Source: Bartonella sp. HY038 (GTDB lineage Bacteria; Pseudomonadota; Alphaproteobacteria; Rhizobiales; Rhizobiaceae). Taken from it: a DNA stretch of 64,000 nt. A program made the translations under genes and the position numbers. Under the pieces are notes generated by a model that saw only the letters and a list, made by a program, of their open reading frames with translations, ran no database searches and had not been told where the DNA came from. Of the stretch, positions 10,011 through 19,579 are shown piece by piece; the first letter of the stretch is position 1; every line of letters begins with the position of its first letter. The DNA lies in assembly GCF_014117425.1 (NCBI RefSeq), contig NZ_CP059725.1:2480001-2544000 (forward strand). Reading direction: 5' to 3'.

Positions 10011-13000
10011 ATGAAAATACTCAAAAAATATCAAAAATTTAAATACTTGCTTTTACCAGTAACATTATTATCCATGATGCCAACAGCTGCTTGGGCATCA
10101 TGTACTGACAATTCTTGGACACCTGGAAGCAATGCAGTTGGCGCTTCGGCTCGGGACGGCGATACATGCTATGCCAATCAAACTTCTTATATGGGGCGTT
10201 GGCCTGTATATGCGATTGGCGAAGGAAGTGTTTTGAATTTCACTCAAGAAACGGTCACCGTCCAAGGCTATCCCTATAATGCTCACCATATTATTGCTAT
10301 GGGCGGCAGTCAGATAAATTTTAACAACTTGAATTTAAAACTTGATACATATGTTGGCACAGCTAATGGCGGCGTGCGTGGTATCTATGCAGGTAAATAT
10401 ACTGCTACGAATGATATACCAGCTAATGTTACAATTAATGGCGATTTCACCGCACGTTTAGAAACAACAGATAGTATTCACGCTGCGGTTGAAACCGATA
10501 ATGCTTATAGCGTTATAATAAAGGGTAAAACTGATATTGTTTTAAATAAAAACGTCGAAAACGCCATTGTGGCCAGAAATAATTCAACGATTTATTTTGG
10601 CGGTGATACAAAAATTCATTCGTTAAACAATAATCTTACTGCAGAAACTAGCAGCAATATTACAATTGATGGTGCGGTTGATTTTCTAACAACCCAATTC
10701 CGTTCAAATGTTTATGCTCGTTCGGGCGGGCAAATTTTTTTAAATGGCGGCGGTAATATTATATCTCAAGTAAATGGTGGTAATGCACTAAATGCAAATG
10801 GCGCAAATTCGCTTATTTCAGCTCAAAACGTCAGCATCACCACCAGTGGCGACAATAACGAAGGACTTTACACAATAAATAACGCAACCATTATTTTCAA
10901 AAATGGTACTATACAAACTGAAGGTGAATACGCTTACGCTGCTCATGCGGGTGCTGGCAGCCATATCATTTTTGAGGGTGGCTCAGTGACAACAAACGGC
11001 AAATATGCCGACGGCTTTAGAGCAACAGATGACAATTCACTTATTACTATTAACTCAGCTAACATTCGAACCAACGGTTTAAATGCCATCGGTGCATTTG
11101 CTGAATTAGGTTCTAAAATTACATTAACAAACAGCACTATTACAACAACGGGTGATGAAAGCCGTGGTTTGGCAGCTGAAGATGATGGGTCAATTCTCCA
11201 AGCTTCATCCGTCTCCATTCAAACTTCTGGATCAAAAGCATTCGGCATTGGTGCATCTCGCGGCGGAAGTTCAACCATAATTAATAGTACCATCACTGTT
11301 AATGGGGAAAATGCATACGGGCTAGCCGCATATGAAAATGGTACGCTTAATGTCGAAAACACTGCAATTACAACATCTGGCAAGGACAGTGCTGCTATAT
11401 ATGCAGGGCATTGGGACAATGGCACAGAAGAAAATATTGCAAAGGATAATAATATTTCTGTGTCAGGTAGCTCTATCATTGCTGAAAATGGCGATGTCAT
11501 TCGCGCGGAAGGCGTAAGCTTAAATCTTAACTTTAAAGATATCACTACAGTTGAGGCAAAAGCGGGTAATTTGCTGCATGCGATGGATGATGATATAGCT
11601 CGCCATAGCCGCATCAACTTCAATGCACAAAATTCAGATATGATCGGTAACATCATTGTTGATGACCAAAATATTGCAAACATTGCTTTAGTTTCTAGTC
11701 GCTTAACCGGTCAGGCTATTAATGCAACCAATGTCTCTCTAGATGCCAATAGTCTTTGGAATGTAACCGCAAGCTCCACCATCACTCAAGAGCTTGCGAA
11801 CAATGGTACTATAGCCTTCCAAGTACCGACAGCTAATAATTTTAAAAATCTTCAAACACAAAGCTATTCGACCAATAATGGAACAATTCACTTTAATACC
11901 GCTCTAGGTGATGATTCATCACAAACAGACCGACTAATTGTGGAAAATAATACGACGGGTACTGGCAATATTAGTGTAACCAACATTGGTGGTACTGGCG
12001 CACAAACGCTTGAAGGTATTAAGCTCATTGAGGTCAATGGCCAATCAAATGCAATGTTTACAATGATCAATGGTGATACAACATATAATGGTCAACAAGC
12101 GATGGTCGCTGGTGCTTATATCTACAGCCTCTATCAGGGAGGTGCAAGCACACCAGATGATGGAAACTGGTATTTACGTAGTGTAACTCAACAAACAAAA
12201 CGCATATACCAACCTGGTGTTCCTATTTATGAAGCCTATCCGCAAACTTTATTAGCGTTAAATGCTCTGCCCACCTTACAACAACGTGTGGGAAATCGTT
12301 CATGGCTTCAATCTAATGCTACTGTTGACTTAGATTCAATAATTAATAGTTCTTTTGCGTCGGATACAACTGGATTTTGGATAAAAATGGAAGGAGGATA
12401 TAATAAGGTGGATCCAAAGCACTCCACCACCGATACAAAATTCGATCAAAATACCTTCCGAATGCAAGCTGGCATCGATGCGCCAATGATTGAAACCCCT
12501 AACAACACATTGATTGCTGGTATCAATGTACAATATACACGTGGCAAGACCAATAGCGATTGGCATTGGAGCGATCTTAAAAACTATGGTGACGGAACAG
12601 TTACTACCGATGGCTATGGCTTTGGTGGTACTTTAACTTGGTATAATGACACTGGTTTTTATATTGACAGCCAAACACAATTGACCTGGTTTAATAGTGA
12701 CCTGCAATCTAAACTCCACAATAAAAATCTTGTGAGTGGCAACCGAGGATTTGGTTATGCACTATCTGCCGAAGCTGGTAAAAAAATTGCCATTGGAAAC
12801 AGCCTAAATCTGACACCTCAAGCACAATTGATGTATTCAAATATCGATTTTAAGAGCTTTAACGACCGCTATAATACCAGAGTAAATCTCAATTCAGCTG
12901 ATAGCTTACAAACACGTATAGGCCTTGCTTTAGAACGCGAAAGATCTGTTAGAGGTAATAAAGGCCTTATGAACCGCAGCCTCATTTATGGAATTGCTAA

Positions 13001-13223
13001 TATTTACTATGAATTTTTAGATGGATCAGAGGTTAATGTGAGTGATGCAAAATTTGTGTCGCAATTAGACAAATGGTCTGCTGGCATTGGCTTTGGGGGA
13101 TCTTATAACTTTGCCGATGATAAATATTCGATATATGGCGAAGCCTCTGCCAATACATCTCTTGAAAATATTGGCAATAGTTATTCTTTAAAGGGCAATC
13201 TTGGTTTTAGAAGTAAATTTTAA
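10011..13223 (+). CDS. autotransporter (type V secreted) with beta-helical passenger
   Basis: A 1070-residue protein. The signal peptide has a basic start, a hydrophobic core and a likely cut after AWA (residue 29). The passenger (about 30-735) is rich in Asn, Thr and Ser, with repeating strands such as VSITTSGDNNEGLY, ITTTGDESRGLAAE and ITTSGKDSAAIYA, typical of right-handed beta-helices of the pertactin/AIDA type. From about residue 783 (GFWIKMEGGYNKVD) the C-terminal autotransporter beta-barrel starts, and it ends in the terminal phenylalanine expected for outer-membrane insertion. Two cysteines (C31, C53) just behind the signal peptide may form a disulfide. It is probably a surface adhesin, but the ligand is unknown. 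It is a single gene closed by the hairpin at 13248. Confidence 0.92.
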   Translation: MKILKKYQKFKYLLLPVTLLSMMPTAAWASCTDNSWTPGSNAVGASARDGDTCYANQTSYMGRWPVYAIGEGSVLNFTQETVTVQGYPYNAHHIIAMGGSQINFNNLNLKLDTYVGTANGGVRGIYAGKYTATNDIPANVTINGDFTARLETTDSIHAAVETDNAYSVIIKGKTDIVLNKNVENAIVARNNSTIYFGGDTKIHSLNNNLTAETSSNITIDGAVDFLTTQFRSNVYARSGGQIFLNGGGNIISQVNGGNALNANGANSLISAQNVSITTSGDNNEGLYTINNATIIFKNGTIQTEGEYAYAAHAGAGSHIIFEGGSVTTNGKYADGFRATDDNSLITINSANIRTNGLNAIGAFAELGSKITLTNSTITTTGDESRGLAAEDDGSILQASSVSIQTSGSKAFGIGASRGGSSTIINSTITVNGENAYGLAAYENGTLNVENTAITTSGKDSAAIYAGHWDNGTEENIAKDNNISVSGSSIIAENGDVIRAEGVSLNLNFKDITTVEAKAGNLLHAMDDDIARHSRINFNAQNSDMIGNIIVDDQNIANIALVSSRLTGQAINATNVSLDANSLWNVTASSTITQELANNGTIAFQVPTANNFKNLQTQSYSTNNGTIHFNTALGDDSSQTDRLIVENNTTGTGNISVTNIGGTGAQTLEGIKLIEVNGQSNAMFTMINGDTTYNGQQAMVAGAYIYSLYQGGASTPDDGNWYLRSVTQQTKRIYQPGVPIYEAYPQTLLALNALPTLQQRVGNRSWLQSNATVDLDSIINSSFASDTTGFWIKMEGGYNKVDPKHSTTDTKFDQNTFRMQAGIDAPMIETPNNTLIAGINVQYTRGKTNSDWHWSDLKNYGDGTVTTDGYGFGGTLTWYNDTGFYIDSQTQLTWFNSDLQSKLHNKNLVSGNRGFGYALSAEAGKKIAIGNSLNLTPQAQLMYSNIDFKSFNDRYNTRVNLNSADSLQTRIGLALERERSVRGNKGLMNRSLIYGIANIYYEFLDGSEVNVSDAKFVSQLDKWSAGIGFGGSYNFADDKYSIYGEASANTSLENIGNSYSLKGNLGFRSKF

Positions 13224-13247
13224 AATAACAATGCCTCCGTTTCATAA

Positions 13248-13293
13248 TACGAGCATATCGAAATCTTTTATAGGGAATTTAGATATGCTCGTA
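13248..13293 (+). terminator. probable terminator of the autotransporter gene
   Basis: TACGAGCATATC and GATATGCTCGTA form a perfect 12-bp stem with a 22-base loop, followed by ATTTTAAT, 24 bases behind the autotransporter stop. Confidence 0.65.
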
Positions 13294-13509
13294 ATTTTAA
13301 TAAGTTTTCTCCTAGCAAAACCTGTTACAATTTCTTATAAAAATGATATAGATTCTCCCATAAATTATAATTTGGATAGCTTGGCGCTTTTCAATTTGTA
13401 AAAAACTGTATCAGCCTATAAAGACATCCAATAACCACTTAGTTATTTATTGGCTAAATATGCAAGGTAAATTCACCAAATTGACCTTGCGGTATTGCAG
13501 GAGAATGCC

Positions 13510-15801
13510 ATGACGGGAAAAATTATCAGCTTTATTATGAGTGGCGGCATTGGCTCTCGTCTTTGGCCTCTGTCGCGTGAAGATTTCCCCAAGCAGTTTC
13601 ATGATTTTTCCGGCCATGGCTCTATGCTATCGCAAACGGTAAGCCGTCTTAATCATCACGGCGATACACCGATTTATCTTATTGGATCTGAAGCCCATGC
13701 AAGCCGACTTGGTCAAGATATTGCAGGCCTCCCCTTAAATGGTGGCCGCCCAATATTTGAACCAATTGGTCGTAATACTGCCGCAGCCGTCGCGCTTGCT
13801 AGCCAAATTGCGCTTAATGAGCAAGGCGAAGATGCGCTTGTTCTTGTTGTGCCAAGTGATCATGAAATATCCACGAATGATGATTTTTGGACGACAATTA
13901 ATGAAGGCAAACTTGCCGCGAAAAATGGCAAAATAGTTGTTTTTGGTATTGCGCCCGACAAGCCGGAAACTGGTTATGGTTACATTGAAACAGCCAAAGA
14001 TAATAATAAAGCTCTGGGTAATCATGTATTTGATGTTGAGCGCTTTGTTGAAAAACCCGACCTTGAAACCGCACAAAACTATGTTGCATCGGGTAATTTC
14101 CTTTGGAATTCTGGTATTTTTCTATTTAGTGCCAAAACCATGCAAGAAAGTTTTTTAAAACTATCTGCTGATATATGGCATAAGACCGCAAAAGCCTTAA
14201 ACGCCGCCAAAACCGACATTTCTGGTACTTGGCTTCCTTTTGATGATTATGCAGAAATCCCCTCAACCTCGGTGGATTATGCAATTATGGAACATGCGCA
14301 AAATATTGCCCTTGTTCGCGCCAAATTTCACTGGAATGATTTAGGTTCATGGCAATCCTTGCTCGACGCGCAAGGCGAAAATAATAATCGTGATGAATTT
14401 GGTAATGTCATCATTGGCGATGTTGTAGCGATTGATTGTGAGCGCTCATATTTACGTTCGCAAGGGGGGCTTTTATCAGCGGTTGGTTTGCGCAACATGG
14501 CAGTAGTTGCCACCAGTGATGCAACCTTTGTTGCGCCCGTTAGCCAAAGCCAAAATGTACGCGAAGTTGTGGCTGCTTTAGAAAAATCCGGCCGTTTAGA
14601 AGCCAAATTTACTCCCGCGCCGGATCGCATGCCGATTGCTGGTAGTTATAATGCAAGGGTAGAGCATTGGCTATTTGACGAAACCTTGCCACTTTGGTCA
14701 ACGCGCGGCGTTGATGATAAGGGCGGGTTTTATGAAGCATTGGGGCTTGATGGCCTGCCGATTATTGGCGAGCGGCGGATGCGTACCATGGCACGGCAAA
14801 TTTATGCCTTTGCTATAGCCGGTGAAATGGGTTGGGATGGGCCAGCGCAGCAGCTTATCGACCATGGGCTTGATTTTATTTTTAAGCATGGACAAACGGC
14901 AAATGGCGGTTGGGCTTCCAGTTTTAATGCCAGTGGCAACATCTTAAATCCCGTGGAAGATCTTTATGACCAAGCTTTTGTTTTGTTGGCGCTTGCCCAT
15001 GCCCACAAGGCCGGCCATAAAAAAGCTTTGCCTGCTGCCATTAATAGTTTTGCATTTTTAGATGACCATTTAAGCGATAAAGGCGGCAAAGGCTTTTTTG
15101 AAACACCCAATGGCGAGCGACAATGGCGGCGCTCTAACCCCCATATGCATTTATTAGAGACATTTCTCGCATGGTATGATGTGACTGGAAACATCGACTA
15201 TTTACAAAGAGCATCGCGTATTGTGGATTTATTTAAAAGCCATTTCTTTGATCGAGATAGCTGGACATTAGGCGAATTTTTTGATGATGAATGGCGTATA
15301 GCAACCGGCGAACCTGGCGACATTTGTGAGCCCGGCCACCATTTTGAATGGGCTTCATTGCTTATTAGCTACCAAAATCTTTGCGCCAAGGCCAAAAAAT
15401 CTTGCGAGAACCTAGTGCCTTTCGCACGCAAACTTTACGCTTTTGGCATTGCCAATGGTTTAAATCGTGCAACTGGCCTTGCCTATAATTCTGTTTCACG
15501 CTCTGGCTTACCGATTGATCGCAATTCGCGCAGTTGGCCACAAACCGAAGTAATTAAAGCTGCTATTGCCCTTGATGGCAATCAGGGACCCGACTTAAAG
15601 CCAGAAATTGAAGCGCGGGTCGGGCGGTTATTCCGTTGGCATATAGATGCTGCGCCCAAAGGTCTTTGGATTGACATGATTGACGAAGATGGCCGCGGCC
15701 GCTCCAATCAGGTGCCTGCCTCCATATTTTATCACCTGGTTTGCGCCCTCACCCAATATCGCTCGTTTGCCCAGCAAATTAATCCAAAACACAATAATTA
15801 A
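13510..15801 (+). CDS. fused mannose-1-phosphate guanylyltransferase / AGE-type sugar isomerase
   Basis: A 763-residue two-domain enzyme. Residues about 1-350 are a GDP-mannose pyrophosphorylase: SGGIGSRLWPLSR nucleotide loop, KQF, FVEKPD and the NSGIFLF block. Residues about 375-755 are an (alpha/alpha)6 domain of the N-acylglucosamine 2-epimerase/mannose-6-phosphate isomerase group (GGFYEALGLDG, ARQIYAFAIAGEMGW, PGHHFEWASLL, SRSWPQTEVIKAA). Together they could convert fructose-6-P to mannose-6-P and load mannose-1-P onto GTP; phosphomannomutase would have to come from elsewhere. The ATG at 13510 has AGGAG six bases upstream; an in-frame TTG at 13495 is less likely. GDP-mannose feeds O-antigen or exopolysaccharide synthesis. 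The permease gene follows after 61 bases. Confidence 0.9.
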   Translation: MTGKIISFIMSGGIGSRLWPLSREDFPKQFHDFSGHGSMLSQTVSRLNHHGDTPIYLIGSEAHASRLGQDIAGLPLNGGRPIFEPIGRNTAAAVALASQIALNEQGEDALVLVVPSDHEISTNDDFWTTINEGKLAAKNGKIVVFGIAPDKPETGYGYIETAKDNNKALGNHVFDVERFVEKPDLETAQNYVASGNFLWNSGIFLFSAKTMQESFLKLSADIWHKTAKALNAAKTDISGTWLPFDDYAEIPSTSVDYAIMEHAQNIALVRAKFHWNDLGSWQSLLDAQGENNNRDEFGNVIIGDVVAIDCERSYLRSQGGLLSAVGLRNMAVVATSDATFVAPVSQSQNVREVVAALEKSGRLEAKFTPAPDRMPIAGSYNARVEHWLFDETLPLWSTRGVDDKGGFYEALGLDGLPIIGERRMRTMARQIYAFAIAGEMGWDGPAQQLIDHGLDFIFKHGQTANGGWASSFNASGNILNPVEDLYDQAFVLLALAHAHKAGHKKALPAAINSFAFLDDHLSDKGGKGFFETPNGERQWRRSNPHMHLLETFLAWYDVTGNIDYLQRASRIVDLFKSHFFDRDSWTLGEFFDDEWRIATGEPGDICEPGHHFEWASLLISYQNLCAKAKKSCENLVPFARKLYAFGIANGLNRATGLAYNSVSRSGLPIDRNSRSWPQTEVIKAAIALDGNQGPDLKPEIEARVGRLFRWHIDAAPKGLWIDMIDEDGRGRSNQVPASIFYHLVCALTQYRSFAQQINPKHNN

Positions 15802-15862
15802 ATCAACACTGCCTTTAAATGAGTTTACCCTCTAAATTTCGCGTCAATTAAATAGGCCCATC

Positions 15863-17329
15863 ATGACATCGCCCCAAGAAGCACCAATAACGCAACCCAA
15901 CAATAGTGAACTTATTTATGGCATGGATGCTCGTCCAAAGCCGCATATTGCGTTTTTTGCGGCTTTTCAACATTTACTGGCGATTATTGTGCCGATTATT
16001 ACACCGGGTTTTTTAATCTGTAACGCTGTTGGGCTTAATGATCGTGATACATCAATGATCCTGTCGATGTCACTGGTGATTTCTGGGATTGCTACCTTTG
16101 TGCAATGTCGCAAATTTGGCCCACTTGGCGCCGGCCTTTTAATTGTACAAGGAACAAGCTTCAACTTTGTTGGCCCACTTATTGCCGGCGGCGTTTTTAT
16201 GGTAGAAAAAGGCGTTCCAGCTGAGCAAGTTATGGCAACCATTTTTGGTGTGGTTATAGCAGGTTCTTTCATTGAAATGGGCGTTTCGCGCATTTTACCC
16301 TTTGTGCGGCGCATGGTAACACCATTGGTGACGGGCATTGTTGTTTTAATTATCGGCCTTTCCCTCATTAAGGAAGGTTTGATAAGCATGGGTGGCGGTT
16401 ATGCAGCCATGAAAAACGGTACTTTTGCCAGCCCTGATAATCTCATACTTTCATTAACCGTGTTTATTCTTATTATCATTTTTAATCGTATGAATTACAT
16501 CTGGCTTCGCTCTAGTGCGATTATGCTCGCTTTGGTGGTTGGTTATATTCTAGCAGCACTCATGCGTGATTTAAATCTTGTCCCCTTAGCACAAGCCCCA
16601 ATTTTTGAAATACCGCGCCCTATGCATTTTGGTATTTCATTTTCTTGGTCGCTATTTATTCCAATGATTGTTATCTATCTTGTTACATCGCTTGAAGCGG
16701 TTGGCGACATTACTGCAACCAGTAAAATCTCCAAAGAACCAGTTGAGGGTCCTAAATGGATGGAACGCATTAAGGGCGGCGTTTTAGTCAATGGCGCCAA
16801 TTCGTTGCTTGCTGGCTTTTTCAACACTTTCCCAAGCTCCGTCTTTGCGCAAAATAACGGCATCATTCAATTAACTGGTGTTGCTAGCCGCTATGTTGGC
16901 CTTTGGATTGCTGCAATTTTGGTGATTCTTGGTCTATTCCCAATCTTTTCGGCTGTTATCCAGTCCTTGCCAGAAGCAGCCCTTGGCGGTGCAACTTTAA
17001 TCATGTTTGGCTCGGTTGCCGCCTCAGGCATCAATATCCTATCAAGCATTAATCTTGATCGCCGTGCTTTACTGATTATTGCTGTATCTTTGGCATTAGG
17101 CCTTGGCATTGCACAAGTACCACAATTTATAGAAGCTTTCCCAATATCAGTAAATTTAATGATTTCCCATTTATTTTCATGGGTTGGCATTGAAACTGTA
17201 CCAAGCTTTATTAGCGCTGTACCTGTTGTTATTGCCGATCTTATGCGCTCACCACTTGCCATGGGCGGCGTTACAGCAATTTTGCTTAATCTATTTATTC
17301 CAGAGAGCGAAGAAACAAAAGCGGCTTAA
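15863..17329 (+). CDS. NCS2 family nucleobase (xanthine/uric acid/uracil) permease
   Basis: A 488-residue inner-membrane transporter with about 12-14 hydrophobic segments. Family motifs seen: FAAFQHLLAIIVPIITPG in the first helix, the QGTSFNFVGPL block in helix 3, and the helix-8 glutamate in TSLEAVGDITATS, followed by NGANSLLAGFFNTFPSSVFAQNNGIIQLTGVASRYVG (quoted in parts). The pattern fits purine carriers of the XanQ/UacT branch better than UraA, but the substrate remains open. The stop codon lies inside the terminator stem (17317-17340). It may be cotranscribed with the guanylyltransferase fusion, although no functional link is evident. Confidence 0.9.
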   Translation: MTSPQEAPITQPNNSELIYGMDARPKPHIAFFAAFQHLLAIIVPIITPGFLICNAVGLNDRDTSMILSMSLVISGIATFVQCRKFGPLGAGLLIVQGTSFNFVGPLIAGGVFMVEKGVPAEQVMATIFGVVIAGSFIEMGVSRILPFVRRMVTPLVTGIVVLIIGLSLIKEGLISMGGGYAAMKNGTFASPDNLILSLTVFILIIIFNRMNYIWLRSSAIMLALVVGYILAALMRDLNLVPLAQAPIFEIPRPMHFGISFSWSLFIPMIVIYLVTSLEAVGDITATSKISKEPVEGPKWMERIKGGVLVNGANSLLAGFFNTFPSSVFAQNNGIIQLTGVASRYVGLWIAAILVILGLFPIFSAVIQSLPEAALGGATLIMFGSVAASGINILSSINLDRRALLIIAVSLALGLGIAQVPQFIEAFPISVNLMISHLFSWVGIETVPSFISAVPVVIADLMRSPLAMGGVTAILLNLFIPESEETKAA

Positions 17330-17340
17330 AAGCCGCTTTT
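17317..17340 (+). terminator. intrinsic terminator overlapping the permease stop codon
   Basis: AAAAGCGGCTT and AAGCCGCTTTT form an 11-bp stem with a 2-base centre. The gene's last codons and TAA (17327-17329) are part of the hairpin. More T-rich DNA follows after AAACAG. Confidence 0.8.
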
Positions 17341-17377
17341 AAACAGTTTTTCTTTTGATGCCTTTAAGCAATAAAGT

Positions 17378-17650
17378 TTATTGATTTGGCAAAATTGCTT
17401 TTACTGTAGATGAATCATTATTGGGTTTGATTGATCCAGTAATAGTTCGATCTGGTAAATTTGGGTAAAGATTACCAGACCACTGGTGATCTGCACGCTG
17501 CATTAAAAGAGGCACCAAAATAAGCCCTAACATTACAGCAGCCATGCCAAATAACAGAACAACGCGTAAAAAACCAACACCAGCTTTCATGGAATATTCG
17601 CCAGCCATGGAGCCAATATTTTCAAATTCTACGTTCTTTGCATGACGCAT
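17378..17650 (-). CDS. small one-pass membrane protein, function unknown
   Basis: 90 residues starting MRHAKNVEFENIG. An ATG with GGAG seven bases upstream supports this start over the TTG 12 bases earlier. There is one clear membrane helix at about residues 24-50 (FLRVVLLFGMAAVMLGLILV), then a polar, probably periplasmic tail ending AILPNQ. I do not recognise the family. It converges on the permease gene. Clear ribosome site and plausible codon use argue that it is real. Confidence 0.65.
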   Translation of the reverse strand: MRHAKNVEFENIGSMAGEYSMKAGVGFLRVVLLFGMAAVMLGLILVPLLMQRADHQWSGNLYPNLPDRTITGSIKPNNDSSTVKAILPNQ

Positions 17651-18152
17651 GATTAACTCCAAACTCGCTATTTAAGAAGTCTTACTTTTCTTAAAAGCTC
17701 TGCAGCTACGGAACAATTAAGGCGGAAACGCCAAATTTGCTCTAATATGACACCCAAATTATTTTGTATGACATTTACAACAAAATAATCGCATATTGGC
17801 ATTATGCATCGATTCACCGCAAAAAGCCTGTCAAAAGCGAAAACATTCTTTATTAAAACGTGAGCGCCATGCATACAAAAAGAGCCAGTTTAAAATAAAA
17901 TCGTTTAAAAACAGTATTATAACAATAAAAATACTGAATATTCATCATTTTTCAAGCAAAATAAAATATATTTATTGGTTAAAAAAGTGTTATAAAAAAC
18001 TAATCCTGCTAATATCAACATCACTCTCCCAATAACCGCTCCAGAACAAGCGCTGGCTTAATTTTTTCATATTTTTCCTTTAATTTAAATTAGTTACCAT
18101 ATAGCAGAAAGCAAAAAATATAGTCTTTGTTCAAACTTCTAGAAGGATAAAT
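17651..18152. other. AT-rich gap without a supported gene
   Basis: About 500 bases. Two open frames in it (68 codons on the minus strand, 79 on the plus strand) lack a ribosome site and have non-protein-like composition. An AGAAGGATAAAT ribosome site for the next gene ends the gap. Confidence 0.45.
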
Positions 18153-18614
18153 ATGTCTGATAATATACCCTATGTAGAAAAAATGATTAACGTCGGTGAT
18201 ATTGAAATTGGTGTTAAAGCAGAGCCGTTTAAGGTTTTAGATATCAATCAATATGATGATGGCAACCTTGAAATTGTATCAAGAATGTTTCTGTCTTTAA
18301 AATCAAAAAATAAGCCAGTTGTAGGTAGATTTTCAGAGGTTTTCTATCGAACATACGTAAAAATTTATGATGAAAATGGAAATGATATATCGAACATGCC
18401 TAGAAGAGCTTATTTTCCTTCTGATCATTTTAAAGAAGAAATTTTACAACCCAATGGGAAAAGAGAACTCGTTTTTTTAGCATATGCTAAGTACTTGAAT
18501 ACTAATAGCTCGAAATTTATTAATGTTGAAGTTATATTTTCCAATCAATTTAATACTTGGACACACCCATTTAATTTAAAAGTTCGCGTACCAGTAAATA
18601 AAAACTTCAATTAA
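18153..18614 (+). CDS. hypothetical protein, low-GC orphan
   Basis: A 153-residue soluble protein without signal peptide or membrane helix. The start has a good AGAAGGA ribosome site seven bases ahead. The sequence alternates short predicted strands and turns (IEIGVKAEPFKVLDI, LEIVSRMFLSLKS, ELVFLAYAKYL, INVEVIFSNQF), suggesting a beta-rich fold. I do not recognise a domain. It is clearly lower in GC than the flanking housekeeping genes, and it sits one gene before the DUF4279 protein, as single acquired genes often do. Confidence 0.7.
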   Translation: MSDNIPYVEKMINVGDIEIGVKAEPFKVLDINQYDDGNLEIVSRMFLSLKSKNKPVVGRFSEVFYRTYVKIYDENGNDISNMPRRAYFPSDHFKEEILQPNGKRELVFLAYAKYLNTNSSKFINVEVIFSNQFNTWTHPFNLKVRVPVNKNFN

Positions 18615-18954
18615 CATCAAGGCTTTTATAGATAATGATTTCTCCTTCTAGTATAAATCGTTCAATATCTCTATATATTAAAAAAGCATAGATACGAATT
18701 CAAAACCTGAATGGAAAATATTACATCAGCATTGCCCAATATTTAGATTATTTTTGAAAATATTTTTTTGCGTAAGAAAATGACTACTGGTTAAACTTTA
18801 CTAGCCCGAACTTAATATTACTAAATAAAAGATATTAATATGTTTCTTTCACGAAGAAAAAATATGATATTTATATTTCTTAAGTTACCGCTAATGATAT
18901 TAATAAATAAAATAAGAATGGGTATTATAGTTGTTGAATATACGAAATAGTTAT
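18615..18954. other. AT-rich gap, nothing recognised
   Basis: About 340 bases between two orphan genes. There is no ORF, no strong hairpin and no known motif. The AT content is as high as in the neighbouring genes. Confidence 0.4.
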
Positions 18955-19404
18955 ATGTCAAACCAATTTGATGATGATTATGCGACATGTAAAAAATGTT
19001 ATGTTTCTTTGTTAATATATCCTAATGATTATTCAATATTAGACATAACCCAAGGAATGAATATTCAACCAAAACAATCATTCCAAAAGGGCGATATTCG
19101 GATAACATCGAGGGGCATAAAAAAAACACATCAAAACTCTTTATGGCTATTGAGCAGTGAAGATTTTGTGAATTCTCTAGACATAAGAAGGCATTTAGGT
19201 TGGTTATTGAATGAGCTGAAACCATCAAAAAATTATTTACTACATTTGCAAAAAGATGAAAAAATTCAGATGTATGTTAAAGGCATCTGGTGGTCGAAAT
19301 TTGGAGATGGCGGTCCAATGATTTGGCCGGAACATATGGCGCTTTTGGCGGAAATGAATTTAGAGTTAGGCTTTGAAATATCTTTTTTTGGTGAAGACAA
19401 ATGA
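18955..19404 (+). CDS. DUF4279 domain protein
   Basis: 149 residues. The full length fits the DUF4279 pattern: a CYVSLLIYPNDYSILDIT strand-helix start (like the family's RIFGDDLDP..EIT), KGDIRI, LWLLSSED, a middle helix HLGWLLNELKPS, then the conserved end FGDGGPMIWPEHMALLAEMNLELGFEISFF. The domain is common in scattered single genes, and such genes are often found near polymorphic-toxin immunity loci; no toxin is seen here. The ATG at 18955 matches the domain start; a TTG at 18931 would add 8 residues, and neither has a strong ribosome site. Function unknown. Confidence 0.75.
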   Translation: MSNQFDDDYATCKKCYVSLLIYPNDYSILDITQGMNIQPKQSFQKGDIRITSRGIKKTHQNSLWLLSSEDFVNSLDIRRHLGWLLNELKPSKNYLLHLQKDEKIQMYVKGIWWSKFGDGGPMIWPEHMALLAEMNLELGFEISFFGEDK

Positions 19405-19579
19405 TGACACAGCCCATCACTCTAATAGGTCACATATCTATTTTGCGCTAAGGTTAATCTTGATCCGCACCTTTATATTGGTAAATCCGTGACTGACACG
19501 GAATAGTGTCTTGTAAAGGCAAATGGTCTACCCATCGCAACGAACCAAATTCATGCGTCGCCCAGCTCTCTCCAAATAG

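Noticed and set aside
13201..13401. 66-codon ORF overlapping the end of the autotransporter gene
   Set aside because: It covers the terminator hairpin at 13248-13293 and has no ribosome site.
17796..18035. 79-codon Lys/Ile-rich ORF
   Set aside because: Typical random open frame of AT-rich DNA, no ribosome site, no domain.
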